The translations under genes and the position numbers were made by a program. Of a stretch of 15,968 nucleotides of DNA, positions 6,115 to 13,938 are shown in pieces. Source of the DNA: Prevotellaceae bacterium (GTDB lineage: Bacteria > Bacteroidota > Bacteroidia > Bacteroidales > UBA932); contig JAIROF010000071.1 of NCBI GenBank assembly GCA_031257655.1, positions 1 to 15,968 on the forward strand, given 5' to 3'. The notes beneath the pieces were generated by a model, which saw only the letters and a program-made list of their open reading frames with translations, was not told the origin of the DNA and did no database searches. Each line of letters begins with the position of its first letter. Positions within the stretch are counted from its first letter, which is position 1.

Positions 6115-7437
6115 ATGAAAATATCAGTGGTAGGCACAGGGTACGTAGGCTTGGTAAGCGGGGCTTGCTTTGCGGAAACGGGCATCACGGTAACCTGCGT
6201 GGACGTGAACCAGGCGAAGATTGCGGCGCTCAACGCCGGAGAAATTCCAATATGGGAGCCTGGGCTTGACGACCTAGTGCGGCGCAACGTGGCAAAAAAC
6301 CGCCTGCGCTTCACCACCTCGCTCGGCGACAGCCTGGCAGCGGCCGACGCCGTGTTCATTGCCGTAGGAACGCCCTCGGGCGAGGACGGCAGCGCCGACC
6401 TGAGCTACGTGCTGCAGGTGGCCTCGGAGGTGGGAAAGCTCCTCAACCGCTACCTCGTGGTGGTGACCAAGAGCACCGTGCCCGTGGGCACCTCGCAGCG
6501 GGTGAAGCAGGCGGTGCAAAAGGAGCTCGATGCGCGCGGCCTGCAGGTTGAGTTTGATGTGGCCTCCAACCCCGAATTTCTGAAAGAGGGCAACGCCATC
6601 GAAGATTTCCTCAAGCCCGACAGAATCGTTATCGGCACCGAAAGCAAGCGGGCGCAGGAGCTGATGGAGAAGCTATACAAGCCTTTCCTGCTCAACGGGC
6701 ATCCCATCATCTTTATGGACATCGCCTCGTCGGAGCTGACCAAGTACGCCGCCAACGCAATGCTGGCAACAAAAATCAGCTTCATGAACGACATCGCCAA
6801 CCTCTGCGAGCTGGTGGGCGCAGACGCTACGCTGGTGCGCAAGGGCATTGGCAGCGACCCGCGCATTGGCGCCAAGTTTATCTACCCGGGCGCGGGTTAC
6901 GGCGGAAGCTGCTTCCCAAAGGATGTGAAGGCAATTATTAAAACCGCCGACGAATACGGGCATGCGCTCGAAATCCTGAAATCGGTGGAGCGGGTCAACG
7001 AGCGGCAAAAGGATTTAATCTTCAACAAAATCCGCGCTTTCTTTAAGGACGACCTTAAGGGCAGGCGCATCGCCGTTTGGGGACTTGCCTTTAAGCCCAA
7101 CACCGACGACATGCGCGAGGCGCCTTCGCTCACCGTGATACGCCGCCTGCTGGAGCAGGGCGCTACCGTTGCAGCCTACGATCCGGTGGCTATGAAGGAG
7201 GCAAAAAAGTACGTCGGCAACAGCGTAGAGTACCTCCAATCGGCATACGAGGCGCTCAGAGGGGCGGAAGCCCTGGCGCTTATGACCGAATGGCCGGAGT
7301 TCCGCGTATTTGACTACGCCGCCGCAAAGCTGCTGATGAAAACCCCCGCCGTATTCGACGGACGAAATATCTACGACCCCGCAGAAATGAAAGCGTTCGG
7401 ATTTCGATACTATGGGATAGGAAGGAAATGTTGCTAA
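6115..7437 (+). CDS. ugd: UDP-glucose 6-dehydrogenase
   Basis: Oxidises UDP-glucose to UDP-glucuronate with two NAD+; cytoplasmic. At 440 residues it has the standard length of the bacterial enzyme. The N-terminal NAD domain starts MKISVVGTGYVGLVSG (GxGxxG at 7-12), and the conserved TKSTVPVGT motif is at 118-126. The substrate region includes NPEFLKEG (152-159) and SELTKYAANA (206-215, K210). The catalytic cysteine is C266 in YGGSCFPKD, with D270 nearby. The C-terminal UDP-binding domain begins near 316, with GLAFKPNTDDMREAPS (323-338). All catalytic residues are present. The leader is A-rich without Shine-Dalgarno. Its product is the substrate of the next gene, uxs, which lies 286 bases downstream beyond a heptamer array. 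Confidence 0.97.
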   Translation: MKISVVGTGYVGLVSGACFAETGITVTCVDVNQAKIAALNAGEIPIWEPGLDDLVRRNVAKNRLRFTTSLGDSLAAADAVFIAVGTPSGEDGSADLSYVLQVASEVGKLLNRYLVVVTKSTVPVGTSQRVKQAVQKELDARGLQVEFDVASNPEFLKEGNAIEDFLKPDRIVIGTESKRAQELMEKLYKPFLLNGHPIIFMDIASSELTKYAANAMLATKISFMNDIANLCELVGADATLVRKGIGSDPRIGAKFIYPGAGYGGSCFPKDVKAIIKTADEYGHALEILKSVERVNERQKDLIFNKIRAFFKDDLKGRRIAVWGLAFKPNTDDMREAPSLTVIRRLLEQGATVAAYDPVAMKEAKKYVGNSVEYLQSAYEALRGAEALALMTEWPEFRVFDYAAAKLLMKTPAVFDGRNIYDPAEMKAFGFRYYGIGRKCC

Positions 7438-7447
7438 AGTGGTGAGT

Positions 7448-7518
7448 AAGTGGTAAGTGGTAAGTAATTAAGTATTAAGTAATAAGTAGTAAGTAGTAAG
7501 TAGTAAGTAGTAAGTAGT
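7448..7518. repeat. Heptamer tandem array (AAGTAGT)
   Basis: About ten 7-base units: five perfect AAGTAGT at 7484-7518, preceded by AAGTGGT twice, AAGTAATT, AAGTATT and AAGTAAT. It starts 11 bases after the ugd stop. Confidence 0.93.
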
Positions 7519-7621
7519 TCAACTTTTGAAAGTCGCTCAACGTGTTGAGTGCTACCGTATTGCAATAAAATTGTTTTTGTAAATAATAAAAATCAGCGTT
7601 TTTGTGTAATATCATGCTGTA

Positions 7622-7675
7622 AGACCTCACCCCCGCCCCCGCCAGGCCTCCCCTCGTTAGGAAACGAGGGGGAGG
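7622..7675. repeat. Intergenic repeat with hairpin before uxs
   Basis: Begins agacctcacccccgcccc, as in the large inverted repeat at 4678-4783, followed by the hairpin cctcccctcgtt-agg-aaacgagggggagg (7647-7675, one bulge). It is a single arm here rather than two. No gene is seen in the 7438-7723 gap. Confidence 0.7.
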
Positions 7676-7723
7676 AAAGTAGCAGCGATATTATGCAATT
7701 TATTACATCACCAAAAAAAAACA

Positions 7724-8668
7724 ATGAAGCGTATTTTAGTAACCGGAGGCGCCGGATTTATAGGCTCACACTTATGCGAGCGGCTGTTGAGCGAGGGCAA
7801 CGATGTGCTGTGCCTCGACAACTACTTTACGGGGAGCAAGGCAAACATTGCCCACCTGCTGCGCAACCCCTACTTTGAGCTGGTGCGCCACGACGTAACG
7901 GCGCCATTCTACGCCGAAGTGGACGAAATATACAACCTGGCTTGCCCCGCTTCGCCCGTGCACTACCAGTACAACCCCATTAAGACGATCAAAACTTCGG
8001 TGATGGGCGCTATCAACCTGCTGGGCTTGGCTAAGCGCGTAAAGGCAAAAATCCTGCAAGCCTCCACCAGCGAGGTGTACGGCGACCCCTCCGTGCACCC
8101 GCAGCCCGAAGAGTACTGGGGAAACGTAAACCCTATCGGCATCCGCTCGTGCTACGACGAGGGCAAGCGCTGCGCCGAAACCCTCTTCATGGACTACCAT
8201 CGGCAAAATGGCGTGCGCATCAAGATTGTGCGCATCTTCAACACCTACGGCCCCCGCATGAACCCGGACGACGGGCGCGTGGTGTCGAACTTTATCGTGC
8301 AGGCGCTACGCGGACACGACATTACCATATACGGCAACGGTATGCAAACCCGAAGCTTTCAGTACGTGGACGACTTGGTAGAAGGCCTTATCCGAATGAT
8401 GAATACCGACGATGCCATTACCGGCCCCGTCAACATTGGTAACCCCAACGAGTTTACCATGCTGGAGCTGGCGGAAAAGGTGCTGGAGCAGGTAGGCTCT
8501 AAATCGAAAATTGTTTTCCACCCCCTCCCCTCCGACGACCCCAAGCAGCGACAGCCCCAAATCGACAAGGCTTACAGCCTGCTCTGCGCCTGGCAGCCTC
8601 AAGTGCTCCTGGAGGAAGGCCTCACGAAAACAATAGACTACTTTAGAAAGTTGAAAGTTGAAAGTTGA
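7724..8668 (+). CDS. uxs: UDP-glucuronate decarboxylase (UDP-xylose synthase)
   Basis: Short-chain dehydrogenase/reductase enzyme that converts UDP-glucuronate to UDP-xylose and CO2 with a tightly bound NAD+. The 314 residues match bacterial UXS closely: NAD motif TGGAGFIGSH (7-16), YFTGSKANIAHL (34-45), LACPASPVHYQYNP (72-85), STSEVYGDP (114-122), catalytic YDEGK (Y144, K148), RIFNTYGPRM (170-179) and the C-terminal DDPKQRQPQI with the UDP/product-binding Arg. The ACPASP and NPIG blocks separate it from the related epimerases. It works directly after ugd. The last codons (KLKVES and stop) lie inside a GAAAGTT heptamer array, so the extreme C-terminus is repeat-encoded. Confidence 0.96.
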   Translation: MKRILVTGGAGFIGSHLCERLLSEGNDVLCLDNYFTGSKANIAHLLRNPYFELVRHDVTAPFYAEVDEIYNLACPASPVHYQYNPIKTIKTSVMGAINLLGLAKRVKAKILQASTSEVYGDPSVHPQPEEYWGNVNPIGIRSCYDEGKRCAETLFMDYHRQNGVRIKIVRIFNTYGPRMNPDDGRVVSNFIVQALRGHDITIYGNGMQTRSFQYVDDLVEGLIRMMNTDDAITGPVNIGNPNEFTMLELAEKVLEQVGSKSKIVFHPLPSDDPKQRQPQIDKAYSLLCAWQPQVLLEEGLTKTIDYFRKLKVES

Positions 8669-8687
8669 AAGTTGAAGGGTGAAAGTA
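8646..8687. repeat. Heptamer tandem array (GAAAGTT) across the uxs stop
   Basis: Four perfect GAAAGTT units (8646-8673) followed by two degenerate ones, GAAGGGT and GAAAGTA. The array includes the last codons and stop of uxs. Confidence 0.93.
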
Positions 8688-8708
8688 GGGGCGGGGTTTG
8701 CCCGCCCT
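8688..8708 (+). terminator. Possible hairpin terminator after uxs
   Basis: G+C-rich stem gggcggg (8689-8695) with cccgccc (8701-8707), loop gtttg, followed by ttaaataaaaa. The downstream T content is low, so this could equally be a member of a widespread short repeat class. Confidence 0.35.
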
Positions 8709-8813
8709 TAAATAAAAACTTGAGGATTAGCAGCGAAGGGTTGATGTCCGAAAATTCAAAGATTCAAAAAATTAGAAATTCAATCAATCAAAAATTAAAA
8801 CCGCAGGACACAC

Positions 8814-9680
8814 ATGCAAAAGATTCTGGTAACGGGCGCCAACGGGCAGCTCGGCAGCGAAATAAGGGCGGCGGCGGCGGCTTGCGCCTCCTCGTTTGGC
8901 CTTGTCTTCACCGATGTGGCGGAGCTGGACATCACCAACCCCGAGGGGGTAGGGGCGTTTTTTGAAAAAGTAAAACCCCGCTTTGTCGTCAACTGCGCCG
9001 CGTACACCGCCGTAGATAAGGCCGAAACGGAGATGGAGCTTGCCGAAGCCATTAACCACTTGGCGGTGGAGAACCTCGCTAAGGCAAGCGCAGCGGCAGG
9101 CGCGTGCTTTATTCACATCTCCACCGACTACGTTTTTGACGGGCAAAAGAATACGCCCTACCGCGAGGACGACGCCACCAACCCGCAATCGGCCTACGGG
9201 CTGACCAAAGCGCGCGGCGAAATCGCTGCGCTGCGCTACGCCGGCAGCGTGGTTATCCGTACAGGGTGGCTCTACTCCCAATTTGGCGGTAACTTTGTAA
9301 AAACCATGCTGCGCCTTGGCGCGGAAAGGCCGCAGCTGGGCGTCGTTTTTGACCAGGTGGGCACGCCAACCAATGCCGCCGACCTGGCGCGCTGCATCTT
9401 AAGCATTATCGGGAAGGTGGCTTCGCGCGAAAAGGTGCTCGTGAGCGGCCTCTTCCACTTTAGCAACGAGGGGGTGTGCAGCTGGTACGACTTTGCGGTG
9501 CAAATCATGAAGCTCGGCAAACGCCCCTGCAAGGTGCTCCCCATTGTGAGCCAAGCCTACCCGACGCCTGCCCCAAGACCCCCCTACAGCGTGCTCTGCA
9601 AAGAAAAAATTAAAGCGACCTACAGCCTGGAAATTCCACACTGGACAGACAGCTTGGAAACGCTGAGCCTGTTCGGATAG
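8814..9680 (+). CDS. rfbD: dTDP-4-dehydrorhamnose reductase
   Basis: NAD(P)H-dependent reductase of the RmlD/RfbD family that forms dTDP-L-rhamnose from dTDP-4-dehydro-L-rhamnose; cytoplasmic. It has 288 residues, the usual length. Motifs: TGANGQLGSE (7-16), NCAAYTAVDKAE (60-71), STDYVFDG (103-110), PYREDD (115-120), catalytic YGLTK (Y128, K132), and RTGWLYS (149-155). The final segment PRPPYSVLCKEKI matches the conserved RPxxSxLxxxK region. The genes for the earlier steps (rfbA, rfbB, rfbC) are not in this window, so the pathway must be completed elsewhere. It lies 145 bases after uxs and may be a separate transcription unit. Confidence 0.95.
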   Translation: MQKILVTGANGQLGSEIRAAAAACASSFGLVFTDVAELDITNPEGVGAFFEKVKPRFVVNCAAYTAVDKAETEMELAEAINHLAVENLAKASAAAGACFIHISTDYVFDGQKNTPYREDDATNPQSAYGLTKARGEIAALRYAGSVVIRTGWLYSQFGGNFVKTMLRLGAERPQLGVVFDQVGTPTNAADLARCILSIIGKVASREKVLVSGLFHFSNEGVCSWYDFAVQIMKLGKRPCKVLPIVSQAYPTPAPRPPYSVLCKEKIKATYSLEIPHWTDSLETLSLFG

Positions 9681-9699
9681 CAGCCTTCGGAAATGTTAA

Positions 9700-9714
9700 T
9701 TCTCCGGTGGAGAA
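9700..9714 (+). terminator. Small hairpin after rfbD
   Basis: ttctcc-ggt-ggagaa, a perfect 6-base stem 20 bases past the rfbD stop, followed by A+T-rich sequence without a clear T-run. Weak as a terminator. Confidence 0.25.
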
Positions 9715-9782
9715 ATCTAAATTTTAATCAGCCTTTAACCGCTTGTGTGGCAAAAGTCAATTAATCAAAAAAACATCAAACA

Positions 9783-12203
9783 ATGAAAAGTCTTGTACCT
9801 GCTTTATGCCTGCTTGCCCTTGCCGCCTTTGCCTCGTGTAGCGGCAATTCGGAAATAGCCGTCAACCAGGTTCCCATGCGGTGGTGGTACGACGTGCCGG
9901 CAGCCAAGTATTGGGAAAGCTTGCCGATAGGCACCGGCCGCTTCGGCGCTATGATTCCCGGCTCGGTAGACCATGAGGTTATCGCTTTTAACGACGAAAC
10001 GCTTTGGACGGGTGGCCCTTATAATCCAAACAACCCCCAGGGGCCGGAAATTTTGAAAAAAATCCGTAAGGCCGCCTTTGCCCACGATTGGGTCGCCGCC
10101 CACAAGGAGGCCTGGAAGCTGGGCAGCATCCCGCAATCGGTGCAGTACTATCAGCCCATGGGACGGCTTAATATCCACGTCGAAGGCCACGCGCTCGACA
10201 GGGCTACCCACTACCGCCGCAGCCTGAGCATGGATAGCGCCTTGGTTGACGTGCGCTACCGGCTCGACGGGGTAAGCTACGCGCGCCAGGTGTTTGCAAG
10301 CTATCCCGACCAGGTGGTTGTGATACGTTTCACCGCCGACAAAAAGGGGAAGATAAACCTGTTGAACTACTTTACGAGCCTGCAGCCGAGCGCCAAAACC
10401 CGCATCGAAAATGGCGAACTCATCATGGAGGGAACGACTATTTCGGAGAAAGCGAACGAGGTCATCCTTCCTCCGCAGGTAAAATGGCAATCGCGGCTTA
10501 AGGTTATCGCCGAAGGCGGTGCGCTGTCGGCCAGCGGCGACAAAATTTCGGTGGCCGGCGCCGATGCCGTGACGCTCATCCTGGCGGGAGCTACCAGCTG
10601 GGTGGCGTGGAACGATGCGTCGGCAGACGAAAAAAAACGCTGCCATGCCTACATTGCCAACGCCGCAAAGCACACCTACCCCCAGCTGCTGAAGCGCCAC
10701 CTGGCCGACTACTGCCCTCTGTTTGCCGCCTGCCGTATCGACCTCGGCGCGGCGCCTAACCCCGAGCAAACCACCACCCAGGCCATAGAAGCTATTCGCC
10801 GGGGAGCCAACGACCCCGCATACGAAGCCCGCTACTTTCAGTATGGCCGCTACCTGATGCTGGCCGGCTCGCGGGAAAACACGCTTGCCTTCAACAACCA
10901 TAACATGTGGCTCAACGACCTGGACGGGCGCTGGCGGGGGCGCTGGACGCTCAACATCAACATCCAGGAGTGCTTCTGGCCTGTAGAAAGCACCCAGCTG
11001 CGGGGCGTCAACGAATCGCTGCTGCTGTTTGTAGAAAACCTGGCGCAAGCCGGACAGCGCACCGCCGGCGAGCTGTTCGGATGCCGGGGCTGGTGCGCCT
11101 GCCACGGAACGGACGTGTGGTTCAACACCGCCCCCACCGACGGCGACCCCGTGTACGCCACCTACCCCATGGCCGGATTCTGGCTCATGCAGCAGCTCTA
11201 CGAGCACTTCCGCTACCACCGGGATACCGCCTACCTGAAGCGCATCTACCCGCTGATGAAAGGCGCCGCAGCGTTTTGCTTCGACTTCCTGGTCGAAGAA
11301 CCCGCCTCGGGCTACCTGGTTACCTGCCCCGCCTCCTCGCCCGAAAACCTGTTCGTTGACGAGCGGGGCAATCGCGCTGCCATATCCTTCGGCTCGTCGG
11401 GCGACATGCAGCTCATACGCCATTTTCTGCGGTGCTACGTTGAGGCTACCGAAACGCTCCACATCGATGCCGGGATGAGCCGCCAGGCCGCCGAAACGCT
11501 CAACCGCCTCCCTCCCCACCAAATCGGCAGCTTCGGGCAGCTGCAAGAGTGGTTCTTCGACTTTAAGGAAGCCGAGGTGGGGCACCGCCACCTCTCGCAC
11601 CTCTTTGCCGCCTACCCCGACGACGACATAACGTTTCGCAAAACGCCCGAGCTGGCCCAAGCCGTGCGGGTTGTCTTAAAGCGGCGCGGCGACATCAACA
11701 TGGGATGGTCGGGAGCGTGGAAAATCAACCAGCACGCGCGCCTCGAAGAGCCCGCTGAGGCGTACCGGATTTTGCACAAAATGCTGACGGACGTCAGCAT
11801 TCACCCGCGCGAAGAAGACAGCCGGATTACCCCATCGTTTGAGGGGAACCAGGCGATTCAGGGCGTTACGGCGGGAGTGGCGGAGATGCTGCTGCAAAGC
11901 CACAGCGGCGAAGTATCGCTCCTCCCGGCTTTGCCCGAGCAGTGGAAAACCGGCTCCGTAGAAGGCCTTTGCGCGCGAGGCGGCTTCGCGGTGGCGATGG
12001 CCTGGGAAGAGGGGGCGCTCTCCGCCGCTGTGATTCGGGCGAGCTGCGGCAACACCTGCCGCCTGCGCACGAAAACCCCGGTCGGGATTTTTACGGGTGG
12101 CCGGGAAGTAGCGGTGCGCCCGGTGGAAGAAAACGTGGTGGAGTTTGACGCAAAAGCGGGCGAGGAGTACCACATCCGGCCGAATCCGGAGGCTAACCTG
12201 TAG
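9783..12203 (+). CDS. GH95 alpha-L-fucosidase-like lipoprotein
   Basis: Glycoside hydrolase family 95: inverting enzymes that release terminal alpha-L-fucose (typically alpha-1,2) or, in some members, alpha-L-galactose. The N-terminus has a lipoprotein signal with lipobox FASC, acylated at C19, so it is exported and lipid-anchored. Domains: N-terminal beta domain with WYDVPAAKYWESLPIGTGRFGAM and NDETLWTGGPYNPNNPQG; (alpha/alpha)6 catalytic domain about 290-690 with NHNMWLNDLDGRW, LNINIQE (N391 and N393 match the asparagines that help activate water), HGTDVWFNTAP, SPEN (E521, the probable general acid), VGHRHLSHLF and GWSGAWKINQHARL; C-terminal beta domain after AEMLLQSH. At 806 residues it is full length. 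The usual IDGN motif appears as FEGN (E687), a possible change. It forms a pair with the next gene (12-base gap). Exact sugar specificity cannot be read from sequence. Confidence 0.93.
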   Translation: MKSLVPALCLLALAAFASCSGNSEIAVNQVPMRWWYDVPAAKYWESLPIGTGRFGAMIPGSVDHEVIAFNDETLWTGGPYNPNNPQGPEILKKIRKAAFAHDWVAAHKEAWKLGSIPQSVQYYQPMGRLNIHVEGHALDRATHYRRSLSMDSALVDVRYRLDGVSYARQVFASYPDQVVVIRFTADKKGKINLLNYFTSLQPSAKTRIENGELIMEGTTISEKANEVILPPQVKWQSRLKVIAEGGALSASGDKISVAGADAVTLILAGATSWVAWNDASADEKKRCHAYIANAAKHTYPQLLKRHLADYCPLFAACRIDLGAAPNPEQTTTQAIEAIRRGANDPAYEARYFQYGRYLMLAGSRENTLAFNNHNMWLNDLDGRWRGRWTLNINIQECFWPVESTQLRGVNESLLLFVENLAQAGQRTAGELFGCRGWCACHGTDVWFNTAPTDGDPVYATYPMAGFWLMQQLYEHFRYHRDTAYLKRIYPLMKGAAAFCFDFLVEEPASGYLVTCPASSPENLFVDERGNRAAISFGSSGDMQLIRHFLRCYVEATETLHIDAGMSRQAAETLNRLPPHQIGSFGQLQEWFFDFKEAEVGHRHLSHLFAAYPDDDITFRKTPELAQAVRVVLKRRGDINMGWSGAWKINQHARLEEPAEAYRILHKMLTDVSIHPREEDSRITPSFEGNQAIQGVTAGVAEMLLQSHSGEVSLLPALPEQWKTGSVEGLCARGGFAVAMAWEEGALSAAVIRASCGNTCRLRTKTPVGIFTGGREVAVRPVEENVVEFDAKAGEEYHIRPNPEANL

Positions 12204-12215
12204 CGCACCTGTGCG

Positions 12216-13793
12216 ATGAGAACGCTATTTTTATTTTCGGCCATCCTTTTGAGCGCCGCAGCGCTGCTTGGCGCTCCAGCCCGCAGCCGGACAAAGGCGC
12301 TGCCGGTAGCAGTCCGGAAGTACGATGCTGCCGCAGGAAAAATTGTCGCGGAGCGCATGGCGTTGAATCCGGAAAAAATCGCCATTATTGTTATCGACAT
12401 GTGGAACTTCCACTGGTGCATGACCGCCTCGGAGCGGGTATCGGCCATGGCGCCGCGCATGAACCGGGCGCTGTCGATTGCGCGGGCGCTCGGCATGCAA
12501 GTCATTTGGAATCCGAGCGACGTGGTAACCGCCTACTCCGGCTATCCGCAGTACGAGCGCGCCATTGCGGTGGCGTGCCGCGCGGTGCCGCAAGAGCGCC
12601 AGCCCCTTGCCGCCCAGTTTACCGCTCCCGCAGGCGCCTGCATGTGCGGCGCAGGGCTGCACTGCTGCGGCAACTACGGGTGGGACGCCATGCACCCCGA
12701 TTTGGCGATAGGAAGCAACGACCTGATAGCCTCCTCTACCGACGAAATATACGCCCTGCTGGCCGACCGCGGCATTACCGACATTATTTACATGGGCGTG
12801 CACACCAACATGTGCGTGTTTGGCAAACCCGGCGCCATGTCGAGCATGTGGAGCGCCGGGTTCCGCTGCCTGCTTGCCGACGACCTCAACGACGCCTTCA
12901 CCGCATACGACCCCGACAAGAGCTATACGCCCGACAGGGGTACCACCGAAATAGGCGAAAACCTCCTGAAGGCCGGCGTGCAGAGCATCAACATGGGCGA
13001 GAGCTTCCGTAGCGCCGGGCTGTGGAAGCCGGATACGCCGGTCGACTATGTGCGCTTTACCCCGTGGGGAAAACCGCAGCGCCCCTACTTCATCGAAACC
13101 TCAACGGTGGTAACGCTCACAGCCCCCTGGTTAGAGCATGCCCAGATACGCTACACCATCGACGGCAGCGCCCCCTCGCCACGATCGTCGCTCTACACCG
13201 CTCCGCTCGAAATCTCCAAAACGCTGACCATACGCGCCGCCGCTTTTCGTAAGGGAAAGCAGGTGAGCCTCGCCTCGATGGCGCGCTACGTCCGCCTGCC
13301 GCCGCCGCCGCCGCTGCCGGACGTTTATATCGACGATTTGCCCTATATCCCCAACAAGTACACCCAGGCCGTTTCGACCTGCCTGTGGTACCCGGAAAAA
13401 TGGAAGTCGTTTGAGAAAAAGCCGCTGCGGGTGCGCGGCAAAACCTACGCGCACGGCATGGGATTCCGCGCCCCCTCGTCGGTGCAGTACGAGCTTAAGC
13501 CCGAATACAAGCGCTTTGTGGCGCTTGCCGGCGTGGACGAAAATATGGTAGACGAAAATTACGCGCGGTTTATCGGCATGCAAAGCAGCGTTGTCTTCTG
13601 CGTATATGTAGACGGCGTTAAGATGGCCGAAAGCCCGGTGATGCGCCTTTCGCAAGAGCCGTGGCGCTTCGATGTGCCCATTCCCAAGGGCAGCCGCCTG
13701 ATCAACATTTCGTGCATGGACGCCGGCAGCCGAAGCCTGCTGGACTACGGAAACTGGCTGAATGCCGGATTCATTACCGGCGAAGCCGGCTGA
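12216..13793 (+). CDS. Secreted isochorismatase-fold hydrolase with CHB_HEX_C-like and NPCBM domains
   Basis: Three parts after a signal peptide (1-20). Residues about 52-262 are an isochorismatase/cysteine-hydrolase fold: IIVIDMWNFHW (D61, likely catalytic Asp), HPDLAIGSNDLIASSTDEI, and IIYMGVHTNMCVFG with C200 as likely nucleophile. The usual catalytic Lys is not evident: the matching region reads IASSTDEI. A Cys-rich segment at 140-152 has C142, C144, C150 and C151. Residues about 288-350 resemble the chitobiase C-terminal/Fn3-like domain (IRYTIDGSAPSPRSSLYTAPL). Residues about 368-521 look like an NPCBM carbohydrate-binding module (KTYAHGMGFRAPSSVQYEL, FVALAGVDENM, FCVYVDGVKMAES). A proline run (361-366) joins the last two. 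It starts 12 bases after the GH95 stop, so both likely act on the same glycan. The reaction is unknown; an amide, ester or thioester cleavage is only inference from the fold. Confidence 0.85.
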   Translation: MRTLFLFSAILLSAAALLGAPARSRTKALPVAVRKYDAAAGKIVAERMALNPEKIAIIVIDMWNFHWCMTASERVSAMAPRMNRALSIARALGMQVIWNPSDVVTAYSGYPQYERAIAVACRAVPQERQPLAAQFTAPAGACMCGAGLHCCGNYGWDAMHPDLAIGSNDLIASSTDEIYALLADRGITDIIYMGVHTNMCVFGKPGAMSSMWSAGFRCLLADDLNDAFTAYDPDKSYTPDRGTTEIGENLLKAGVQSINMGESFRSAGLWKPDTPVDYVRFTPWGKPQRPYFIETSTVVTLTAPWLEHAQIRYTIDGSAPSPRSSLYTAPLEISKTLTIRAAAFRKGKQVSLASMARYVRLPPPPPLPDVYIDDLPYIPNKYTQAVSTCLWYPEKWKSFEKKPLRVRGKTYAHGMGFRAPSSVQYELKPEYKRFVALAGVDENMVDENYARFIGMQSSVVFCVYVDGVKMAESPVMRLSQEPWRFDVPIPKGSRLINISCMDAGSRSLLDYGNWLNAGFITGEAG

Positions 13794-13864
13794 ACCCTTT
13801 GCCGACCGTTTGCGCGGCGGCGGCCGGCAGCGCTGCCGCAGCGTCGCCGTCGCCGCCAGGCAGC

Positions 13865-13902
13865 AAAGCGGGCAGCAGGCGCGGATGCCTGCTGCCCGCT
13901 TT
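13865..13902. terminator. Strong hairpin between convergent genes
   Basis: A perfect 16-base stem: aaagcgggcagcaggc (13865-13880) pairs with gcctgctgcccgcttt (13887-13902), loop gcggat. It sits between the stop of the plus-strand hydrolase and the end of the minus-strand lyase and has short T-runs on both strands, as expected of a bidirectional terminator. Confidence 0.8.
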
Positions 13903-13938
13903 TGGTGGTAAGGGTAAGGGTTCCGCTTTTGGCGGCGG

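Noticed and set aside
9804..11660. A 618-codon open frame antisense to the GH95 gene
   Set aside because: G+C-rich coding DNA often leaves the opposite strand open. The translation has no domain pattern, while the plus strand shows a complete GH95 enzyme.
9783..13793. A complete polysaccharide utilisation locus
   Set aside because: No SusC/SusD-like pair, regulator or other glycoside hydrolase is present in the window.
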